From NCBI RefSeq assembly GCF_023015695.1, contig NZ_JALKAS010000002.1, positions 578,501 through 642,500 of the forward strand: a stretch of 64,000 nt of DNA. The letters run 5' to 3'. The notes under the pieces are model-generated. The model was not told the origin of the DNA. It searched no databases and saw only the letters and a program-made list of their open reading frames with translations. Source of the DNA: Jannaschia sp. S6380 (GTDB lineage: Bacteria; Pseudomonadota; Alphaproteobacteria; Rhodobacterales; Rhodobacteraceae). Positions 57,859 through 64,000 of this stretch are shown piece by piece. Every line of letters starts with the position of its first letter. Position 1 is the stretch's first letter. The position numbers were made by a program, and so were the translations under genes.

Positions 57859-58334
57859 GACAGGGCCTCCCGCACCCAGCGTTCCATGCCGTTCTCGATC
57901 TGCGCGGCGATCGCGGCGGGGTCGTCGGCGAACATGGCGTGCACGACCAGGGTGTTGCAATCCTCGGTCACGTCGAGGCTGAGCGTGCCGGGCGTCAGCG
58001 AGATCAGGTTGGTGACCAGCAGGACCTCCGCCTCGCCCTTGGCCTTGAGGGGAATGGTGATCACACCCGGCCGCGCCCTGTGGCGCGGGGTCAGGACGTC
58101 CCAGGCGACCGAGATGGAGGAGACGACCAACTCCCAGTGGAACAGGACCAGCAGCTTGAGCCAGCGATAGACCTTGAGGAAATAGCCGCCGCCGCGGTTC
58201 TCGAACAGCGGCTGCACCACCCACAGGGCGAGGAACCCGACGGCGAAGCCGATGGCGAGGCCCGGCAGGGTGAACTGCCCCGTCAGCGCGGCCCAGGCCA
58301 CGGCCAGCAGCAGGTTCAGCAGGAACAGGCTCAT
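57855..58334 (-). CDS. mnhE: Mrp-type Na+/H+ antiporter subunit E
   Basis: This protein of about 159 residues is the MrpE subunit. It has two N-terminal helices, a basic linker and the conserved C-terminal segment ITIPLKAKGEAEVLLVTNLI, followed by SLTPGTLSLDVTED, the diagnostic MrpE motif. It overlaps mnhD and mnhF by four bases each. Confidence 0.93.
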   Translation of the reverse strand: MSLFLLNLLLAVAWAALTGQFTLPGLAIGFAVGFLALWVVQPLFENRGGGYFLKVYRWLKLLVLFHWELVVSSISVAWDVLTPRHRARPGVITIPLKAKGEAEVLLVTNLISLTPGTLSLDVTEDCNTLVVHAMFADDPAAIAAQIENGMERWVREALS

Positions 58335-59830
58335 GGGCGTTCCCCCAGGACGGCGGTCAGATAGGCCGAGGGGTCCAGCAACTCCTCGGCGGCGCGCGTG
58401 GCGACGGCCACGAACGGCTCGGGGAACAGGCCGATCAGCACCGTGATCGCGGCAAGCCCCACGATCGGCAGCAGCAGCGACAGCCGGGCGGACGCCGGCA
58501 GCGACGCCAGGGTCGGCACCTGTCCGCCGGGGTGCGGGGCCCAGAAGGCACGTCCCCAGATCTTGGTCATGGAATAGATCGTCATCAGGCCGACCGCCAG
58601 CGCCGTGGCCGCCACCACCCAAAGCTGCAGGTCGAGCGATGCCTTGACCAAGACGTATTTCGCCCAGAAGCCCGACAGCGGCGGGAAGCCCGCCAGGCTG
58701 AAGGCCGGGATCAGGAACAGGAACGCCAAGAAAGGCGCCCCCTTGTAGAGCCCGCCGATCCGATCGAGCTCGTTCCCGCCCGCAACGCGGTTCGCCACGC
58801 CAGCGACCAGGAACAGGTTCGCCTTCACGATGATATGATGCACCAGGTAGAAAACGGCGCCCGCCATCGCCAGCGGCGTCAGCAGCGCTAGGCCCAGCAC
58901 CATGTATCCGATCTGACTGACGATATGGAACGACAGGATGCGCCGGAAGTCGGATTGCGCGGCCGCGCCCAGCACCCCCGTCACCATGGTCAGGCAGGCG
59001 ATCCACAGCAGCAAGCCGTGGGTGAACCCCGTGTCCTGCGTGAAGACCAGCGTGAACATCCGGATCAGCGCATAGACCCCGACCTTGGTCAGCAGCCCCG
59101 CGAAGACAGCCGAGACCGAGAAGGCCGGCGTGTGATACGCCGCCGGCAGCCAGAAGAAGAGTGGGAACACCGCCGCCTTCACACCGAACCCGATCAGGAA
59201 CATCGTCGCGATCACGGTGACGAGGCCCGGATCGGCCGATTGCACCGCGAAATGCAGGTCCGCCAGGTTCAGCGTGCCAGTCACCCCGTAAAGCAGGCCG
59301 ATGCCCGACAGGAACAGGATCGTCGAGATCAGGTTCAACGTGACATATTTGATGCCGGCATCCATCTGTACGCGCCGCCCGCCCAGCACCAGAAGGCCGA
59401 AGGACGAGATCAGCATCACTTCGAACCAGACATAGAGGTTGAACAGATCGCCCGTCAGGAACGCGCCCATCACGCCGGCGATCAGCGTCTGGAAGAGCGA
59501 GTGATAGCCCAGGTCCTCCATCTCGCGGGTGACGTCGGCGGTGGCATAGACCGACACGGCCACTGCCGTCAGGCCCGTGATCACGACCATGACCGCGGCC
59601 AGCGTGTCGGCGACCAGCGTGATGCCGAAGGGGGCGGGCCAGTTGCCCATCTGCGCGGCCACGGGGCCGCTCGCCAGAACCTCGGCCAGCAGCACGGCGC
59701 CGGCGGCCAGCATCAGCGCGGAGCCCGCGACCGAGATCCAGCGCGCCTCGGCCCCCTTGCGGAAGAAGAAGGCCAGGATCGCGGTGGCGAAGGCGATCAG
59801 GATGGGCAGGGGCAGCAGAAGGCCGGTCAC
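58331..59830 (-). CDS. mnhD: Mrp-type Na+/H+ antiporter subunit D
   Basis: This 499-residue NuoN/NuoM-like proton-conducting subunit has about 14 helices. Family motifs include DLFNLYVWFEVMLISSFGLL with the conserved glutamate, KAAVFPLFFWLPAAYHTPAF with the lysine of the ion path, and LVHHIIVKANLFLVAGVANR. It overlaps mnhC and mnhE by four bases. It acts with MnhA in Na+ extrusion driven by protons. Confidence 0.94.
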   Translation of the reverse strand: MTGLLLPLPILIAFATAILAFFFRKGAEARWISVAGSALMLAAGAVLLAEVLASGPVAAQMGNWPAPFGITLVADTLAAVMVVITGLTAVAVSVYATADVTREMEDLGYHSLFQTLIAGVMGAFLTGDLFNLYVWFEVMLISSFGLLVLGGRRVQMDAGIKYVTLNLISTILFLSGIGLLYGVTGTLNLADLHFAVQSADPGLVTVIATMFLIGFGVKAAVFPLFFWLPAAYHTPAFSVSAVFAGLLTKVGVYALIRMFTLVFTQDTGFTHGLLLWIACLTMVTGVLGAAAQSDFRRILSFHIVSQIGYMVLGLALLTPLAMAGAVFYLVHHIIVKANLFLVAGVANRVAGGNELDRIGGLYKGAPFLAFLFLIPAFSLAGFPPLSGFWAKYVLVKASLDLQLWVVAATALAVGLMTIYSMTKIWGRAFWAPHPGGQVPTLASLPASARLSLLLPIVGLAAITVLIGLFPEPFVAVATRAAEELLDPSAYLTAVLGERP

Positions 59831-60189
59831 TTCGCGGCGTCCTCCGGCTCGGCCAGGCGCATCTCGTCGCTGTCGAGCGTGCCCATCGTCTGATAGCCGC
59901 GATAGATCAGCACCAGCGCGAAGGCGAACAGGCCGAAGCCGATCACGATGGCCGTAAGAACGAGGGCTTGGGGCAGGGCGTTGGCGACGCCGGGATCGGG
60001 CGCGGGCGCGCCGTAGGGCACGAGCGGCGGGGCTTCGGGCGTCAGCCCGCCGGACGCGAAGATCAGCAGGTTCGCCGCGTTCGAGATCAGGACCAGGCCG
60101 AACAGGAAGCGCAGCACGTTGCGCGCCAGCATCAGATAGACGGCCGCCGCCACGAGCGCACCGACCATCAGGGCGACGAGGAATTCCAT
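59827..60189 (-). CDS. mnhC: Mrp-type Na+/H+ antiporter subunit C
   Basis: This protein of about 120 residues is NuoK-like, with helices at the start (MEFLVALMVGALVAAAVYLM) and FGLVLISNAANLLIFASGG, and PQALVLTAIVIGFGLFAFAL near the end. Glu/Asp-rich C-terminal residues follow the last helix. It begins one base before the mnhB stop region and overlaps mnhD by four bases. Confidence 0.93.
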   Translation of the reverse strand: MEFLVALMVGALVAAAVYLMLARNVLRFLFGLVLISNAANLLIFASGGLTPEAPPLVPYGAPAPDPGVANALPQALVLTAIVIGFGLFAFALVLIYRGYQTMGTLDSDEMRLAEPEDAAK

Positions 60190-60190
60190 G

Positions 60191-60610
60191 TCAGACCTCC
60201 TCCTCGAGCGCGAAGACGAGGGTGAGGACGGCGCCGAGGACGACCAGATAGACGCCGATGTCGAAGACCAGGATAGTCGAGAGCGGCAAGCCCTTTTCGT
60301 CCTCGGTCGCGCCGAGGAACAGCCACAGCCCGGTGAAGGGCGCATCGCCCGGTATGATCCCCGCCAGCCCCGAGATCAGCGCGACGCCCAGCCCCGCCAT
60401 GGCGATGGTCTGCGGGTCGATGCGCAGCGCCTCGCGCGCGGCGCGGCAGCCATGCGCGATCGCATAGAGGATGAAGCCCGTCGCCCCGATCAGCCCGCCG
60501 ATGAACCCGCCGCCCGGCTCGTTATGCCCGCGCAGCAGCATGAAGATCGAGAACATCAGCAGAAGCCCCACCAGGACGCGGGTCGCCGCCCGCACGATCA
60601 GCGACGTCAT
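60191..60610 (-). CDS. mnhB: Mrp-type Na+/H+ antiporter subunit B
   Basis: This protein of about 139 residues is the MrpB subunit, with four helices and the motif [20 protein letters not shown] (the conserved GHxxPGGGFxGGL loop), followed by [20 protein letters not shown]. It overlaps mnhA by four bases. In some alphaproteobacteria MrpA and MrpB are fused; here they are separate. Confidence 0.94.
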   Translation of the reverse strand: MTSLIVRAATRVLVGLLLMFSIFMLLRGHNEPGGGFIGGLIGATGFILYAIAHGCRAAREALRIDPQTIAMAGLGVALISGLAGIIPGDAPFTGLWLFLGATEDEKGLPLSTILVFDIGVYLVVLGAVLTLVFALEEEV

Positions 60611-62844
60611 GGGCTGGGCCTCCTCGTGCCGCGCAGAAGGGCGAACGCACCGAGCGCCGCGACGGCGACCACCGCGATCTCTCCGAAGGTGTCGAGGGCG
60701 CGGAAATCGACAAGGATCACGTTCACGATGTTGCGCCCATAGGCGAGGGGGACCGACGCCGCCTCGAAATACTCGGTCAGGCGCGGATTGAGCGGCGCGT
60801 CGAGCACGGCCAGCAGGATCACTGTCGTCAACGCGCCCAGTGCGATCGCCAGCAGCAGGTCCCATGGCCGGAAGCGCGCGCGCTCCCAGTTGAGATGCGG
60901 CAGCTTGAGCATCGCGACGGCGACAAGCACGACCTGGAGCACCTCGACCAGAAGCTGGGTGATGGCGACGTCGGGGGCGCCGAAGATGATGAAGATCAGC
61001 GCCACGCCGATGCCCACCACGCCCAGCGCCGCCACGGCCGTCATCCGCGAATTGGTGAAGGCGACGACCAGCGCACCCGTCATGATGAAGATCAGCACCG
61101 ACCAGTGCTTGACACGCAGATTGTCGAGGTTCGGCATCTCCAGCGCGGGCAGCCCGCGCCATGCTGCGGCGGCCGTGGCAAGAACAAGCGTCGCGAAGGT
61201 GACGAAGACGTAGCGCCGCAGCCGTCCCGTCTGGATCGTCGCGGTCAGGCCGTGCGATCCGGCCGCCACGGCATCCATCAGCCGGTCCCAGCCGGGATCG
61301 AACCGTGCCGGGACCCGTGCCAAGCCGTCACGTAGCCTTGGATGGATCCAATAGAGGACCAGCCCCGCGCCGAAGGTGGCCAGCGACAGCAGGAACGCGG
61401 CATTCACCTCCTTGAAGAGGTAGAGGTCGACCTGGGCCGGCGCGCCGGTCACCGCAACCGTCGCCGGCGCCACCAGCGCCTCGGCATGGTCGGGAGACAG
61501 GCCGAAGAACAAGCCGAGCGCGGCGAGAAGGACCGGCCCCGCCAGCATGGACCAAGGCCCCTCATGCGCAGCGATCGGGGTGTCGGCCTTCTGACCGACG
61601 AAGGGGCGCCAGGCGACGATTCCGGCGGCAGCGAACATCAATGCCGAGGCCGCGAAGGCACAGCCCGTGACCCAGAGCATGCCCGCATCGAGGTTCAGCG
61701 CGGCCTTGTACAGGAACTCCTTCCCGATGAAGCCGAAGAACGGCGGCAGGCCCGCCATGGACAGCGCCGCCAGCATCGCCGCCAGCATCGTGATCGGCAT
61801 CGCCCGTCCGAGGCCGCGCAGCACCGTCGCGTCGCGCGTGCCCGCCCCGTGATCGACCACGCCGATCATCAAGAACAGCGCCGCCTTGTAGAAGGAATGG
61901 ACCAGCAGGAAGGCCATCGCCGCTTCGATCGCATAGGGCGTGCCGACGCCGATGAACATCACGAGCGTGCCCAATGCCATCAGCGTCGTGTAGGCCAGCA
62001 CCTGCTTGATGTCGGTCTGCCGGATCGCGACCACGCTGGCGAAGACGGCCGTGACCCCGCCGAAGATCGTCAGCGTCCAGAACCAGATGTCGGTGCCGCC
62101 GAGGCTCGGGTTCATCCGGGCCAACAGATAGACACCGCCTTTCACCATGGTTGCCGAATGCAGATAGGCCGAGACGGGCGTCGGCGCGGCCATCGCGTTC
62201 GGTAGCCAGAAATGGAACGGGACCTGCGCCGACTTGGTGAACGCGCCCGCCACCACGAGCAGGAAGATCGGCAGATAGAGCGGATGGTCGGCCAGGGACC
62301 CCTCGATCGCCGAGATGTCGAAGCTGCCCGTCGCGGTGCCGATCAGCAGGATCCCGGCCAGGAAGGCCAACCCGCCGGTTCCCGTCACCAGCAATGCCTG
62401 AAGGGCGTTGCGCCGTGCCTTGGCCTGGTCGGCGTCGAACCCGATCAGCAGGTAGGAGGAGATGGTGGTCACCTCCCAGAAGACGAACAGCGCCAGCAGG
62501 TTGTCCGACAGGACGAGCCCCAGCATGCCGCCCATGAAGGCCAGAAGGTAGCAGACGAAGCGCGTGTAATGTGGATGCCCGCCCAGATAGCTGGAGGCGT
62601 AGAGCGTCACCAGCGCGCCGATCCCGGAGATCAGGAGCGCGAAGCTGAGTGACAACCCATCTAGGAGGATGCCCAACCCGACGCCCAGCGACGGAACCCA
62701 GTCGAGGCGCCAGACCAGGACCTGTCCCGCGGCGACCGCCGGAATGTGCTGCGCAAACCAGGCGAAGAGCGCCAGCGGAACGAGGATCGAGATGATCCCC
62801 GCCGGCCCGCCGAGCGTCCGTCCGTTCGTATCCGTCGCAGCCAT
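60607..62844 (-). CDS. mnhA: Mrp-type Na+/H+ antiporter subunit A
   Basis: This 745-residue large antiporter subunit has an N-terminal NuoL-like domain ([20 protein letters not shown] with the functional Glu; [20 protein letters not shown] with Lys) and a C-terminal MbhD/MbhE-type extension ([40 protein letters not shown]). It is the first gene of mnhABCDEFG, all with four-base overlaps or nearly so. The complex exports Na+ and supports alkaline pH and salt tolerance. A divergent OxyR-like regulator lies 101 bases upstream. Confidence 0.95.
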   Translation of the reverse strand: MAATDTNGRTLGGPAGIISILVPLALFAWFAQHIPAVAAGQVLVWRLDWVPSLGVGLGILLDGLSLSFALLISGIGALVTLYASSYLGGHPHYTRFVCYLLAFMGGMLGLVLSDNLLALFVFWEVTTISSYLLIGFDADQAKARRNALQALLVTGTGGLAFLAGILLIGTATGSFDISAIEGSLADHPLYLPIFLLVVAGAFTKSAQVPFHFWLPNAMAAPTPVSAYLHSATMVKGGVYLLARMNPSLGGTDIWFWTLTIFGGVTAVFASVVAIRQTDIKQVLAYTTLMALGTLVMFIGVGTPYAIEAAMAFLLVHSFYKAALFLMIGVVDHGAGTRDATVLRGLGRAMPITMLAAMLAALSMAGLPPFFGFIGKEFLYKAALNLDAGMLWVTGCAFAASALMFAAAGIVAWRPFVGQKADTPIAAHEGPWSMLAGPVLLAALGLFFGLSPDHAEALVAPATVAVTGAPAQVDLYLFKEVNAAFLLSLATFGAGLVLYWIHPRLRDGLARVPARFDPGWDRLMDAVAAGSHGLTATIQTGRLRRYVFVTFATLVLATAAAAWRGLPALEMPNLDNLRVKHWSVLIFIMTGALVVAFTNSRMTAVAALGVVGIGVALIFIIFGAPDVAITQLLVEVLQVVLVAVAMLKLPHLNWERARFRPWDLLLAIALGALTTVILLAVLDAPLNPRLTEYFEAASVPLAYGRNIVNVILVDFRALDTFGEIAVVAVAALGAFALLRGTRRPSP

Positions 62845-62920
62845 GACCGTCCTTCGCGTCGTCGGGGGTCAGATAGCAGCAGGGTTTGATTGTTCAACCC
62901 TTCACGCTACCATGTTTTCA

Positions 62921-62935
62921 ATAGTCCTGTTCTAT
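62921..62935 (+). promoter_or_regulatory. OxyR-type half-operator ATAG-N7-CTAT
   Basis: A perfect ATAG-N7-CTAT element, the single module of the OxyR consensus, lies 10 bases before the ATG of the OxyR-like gene. It is just downstream of a possible promoter TTGATT-N16-TACCAT (62886-62913). A second, seven-base-spaced module upstream is not evident (only CCAT for CTAT). Autoregulation is likely. Confidence 0.5.
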
Positions 62936-62945
62936 CGGTACCGCG

Positions 62946-63866
62946 ATGCCCACCCTGCAGCAGTTCCGCTACCTCGTCGCCGTGGCCGACACCCTGCATT
63001 TCCGCCGCGCGGCGGAGTCGGTCCATGTCACACAGCCCACGCTCAGCGCGCAACTGCGCGAGTTGGAGGGAAAGCTGGGCACGCAGCTTGTCGAGCGGTC
63101 CCGGTCCGGCGTCACGTTGACCCCCGTGGGGGCCGAGGTCGCCGCGCGGGCTCGCGGTGTCCTGCGCGACGTGGCCGATATCGCCGCCGTGGCGCGCGCG
63201 GGCAACGACCCGCTCGCGGGCACGGTGCGCGTCGGCATCGTCGGCTCGTTAGGGTCGTATTTCCTGCCCTTGGTGATTCCCGCGCTCCATGCTCGATATC
63301 CCGCGCTCAAGTTCTATGTGCGAGAGGGAGTGGCCGCCGACCTCCTGGGCCGGTTGCGCGACGGGCTGCTCGACCTGTTGTTCTTCCCGACGCCGCTCGA
63401 CGCGCCGGGCGTTCAGGTCGCGCCGCTGTTTCACGAGCCGCTGCTGGTCGTGATGCCGGCCGATCACCCGCTCTCCCAGCAGGACGTGGTGGATCGGTCC
63501 GCCCTTCGCGGCGAGACAGTCATGACGCTGGAGGCCGGGCATCGCCTGCATGACACGGTGGCCGACCTGGCCGAGGAGACGGGCGCCGACCTGTCGCTCG
63601 ACTACGAGGGGACGTCGCTCGACACGTTGCGGCAGATGGTGGCCACGGGACTGGGCCTGTCGGTGCTGCCCGCGCTCTACGTTCGCTCGGAGGTCACGCG
63701 CGAGGCGCTGGTGACCGCACGGCCCCTGTCCGCGCCTGTGCCGGGCCGCGATATCGGAATGGTCTGGCGGCGGACGGCGGCGCAGGGCGCGGCCTATGCG
63801 GAGCTGGCCGGCGCGATCCGCCGGACGCTGGCCGAGACCGCGCCCGAAGTGCGGGTCATCGACTGA
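62946..63866 (+). CDS. OxyR-like LysR family regulator lacking redox cysteines
   Basis: This 306-residue LysR regulator is closely patterned on OxyR. The HTH is at residues 3-60, and the C-terminal domain has MTLEAGHRLHDTVADLAEET followed by GTSLDTLRQMVATGLGLSVL, segments alignable with E. coli OxyR. The peroxide-sensing cysteines are replaced: Arg200 at the Cys199 position and Ala209 at the Cys208 position. The whole protein contains no cysteine. It is divergent from mnhA, so Mrp genes are possible targets. It could be a constitutive or metabolite-responsive OxyR relative. Confidence 0.9.
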   Translation: MPTLQQFRYLVAVADTLHFRRAAESVHVTQPTLSAQLRELEGKLGTQLVERSRSGVTLTPVGAEVAARARGVLRDVADIAAVARAGNDPLAGTVRVGIVGSLGSYFLPLVIPALHARYPALKFYVREGVAADLLGRLRDGLLDLLFFPTPLDAPGVQVAPLFHEPLLVVMPADHPLSQQDVVDRSALRGETVMTLEAGHRLHDTVADLAEETGADLSLDYEGTSLDTLRQMVATGLGLSVLPALYVRSEVTREALVTARPLSAPVPGRDIGMVWRRTAAQGAAYAELAGAIRRTLAETAPEVRVID

Positions 63867-63879
63867 ACCCCGCGTCCGT

Positions 63880-64000
63880 TCAGACGCCGAAGGGAACCCA
63901 GATCGTCTGCAGTTCGGTCGCGTGGCGCAGCCATGGCCCCGCGTCGGTCGCGGTCCAGTCGCGCCCGCGCCCGTGATTGACCCAGGTCCGCTTGAGGTCG
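63880..64000 (-). CDS. C-terminal end of an aldehyde dehydrogenase family protein (partial)
   Basis: The last 39 residues of a minus-strand gene run off the window end. The frame reads WVNHGRGRDWTATDAGPW and ends TELQTIWVPFGV. The closing pattern HAT...L..IWVPFG recalls some aldehyde dehydrogenases, but the fragment is too short to assign firmly. It is convergent with the OxyR-like gene, 13 bases apart. Confidence 0.45.
   Translation of the reverse strand, partial: DLKRTWVNHGRGRDWTATDAGPWLRHATELQTIWVPFGV

Noticed and set aside
1..64000. tRNA, rRNA, CRISPR, insertion sequence or prophage content
   Set aside because: I looked for tRNA T-loop patterns, repeat-spacer periodicity, transposase motifs and terminal inverted repeats and found none convincing. 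A dedicated scan could still reveal a small RNA.

Overview
The window is a dense, high-GC stretch of bacterial chromosome. Gene content and neighbour order suggest an alphaproteobacterium of the Rhodobacterales (Roseobacter/Rhodobacter group). The supporting signs are uvrC-pgsA-moaD-moaE in a row, a motB-flgE-flgK-flgL-flgI islet, two Hint-domain proteins, a pyrrolysine-free MttB homologue next to a GcvT-fused FAD oxidoreductase, an HWE histidine kinase, and a seven-gene Mrp antiporter. I saw no rRNA, tRNA, CRISPR array, transposase or integrase. Nearly all of the sequence is coding, with many stop/start overlaps.

Layout. 1-7.2 kb: the end of a TRAP permease, a BASS-like membrane protein, a LysR regulator, then a divergent pair made of an MttB-like methyltransferase and a dimethylglycine/sarcosine-dehydrogenase-like enzyme. 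The same three-half-site operator lies before the LysR gene and between the divergent pair, which points to a small C1/methylated-amine regulon. 7.2-18.1 kb: one tightly coupled minus-strand operon tamA-tamB-pqiA1-pqiA2-pqiB-pqiC, combining the Omp85/AsmA-like bridge TamAB with the MCE-type tunnel PqiABC. 18.4-22.6 kb: a circularly permuted ATP-grasp enzyme, an alpha-E protein, a transglutaminase-like peptidase and the proteasome-like Anbu subunit, a set previously linked to peptide ligation and turnover. 22.6-27.2 kb: an AttEFGH-like ABC exporter with a CrtC-type lipocalin, plus a flavin-binding oxidase-like protein. 27.3-33.1 kb: five flagellar genes with possible CtrA sites. 33.4-40.1 kb: S49 peptidase, a zinc-ribbon microprotein, Ca/Na antiporter, pteridine-reductase-like SDR, a 315-bp AT-richer gap with a perfect DnaA box, uvrC, pgsA, moaD and moaE. 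40.1-47.5 kb: mixed genes, including a Hint protein lacking its cysteine, an SDR with a degraded active site, and a SCO-containing three-gene periplasmic operon. 47.6-52.9 kb: a stand-alone CheB divergent from a CheB-CheR-PAS-HWE kinase and its receiver protein. 53.1-57.2 kb: a second Hint protein, a metallopeptidase and small membrane proteins. 57.2-62.8 kb: mnhA-G. 62.9-64 kb: a cysteine-free OxyR-like regulator with an OxyR-type half-site at its promoter, and the tail of an aldehyde dehydrogenase.

All product names come from reading translated sequence and recalling family motifs; no database search was run. Start codons were shifted from the longest frame where a ribosome-binding site, a signal peptide or the family N-terminus argued for it.
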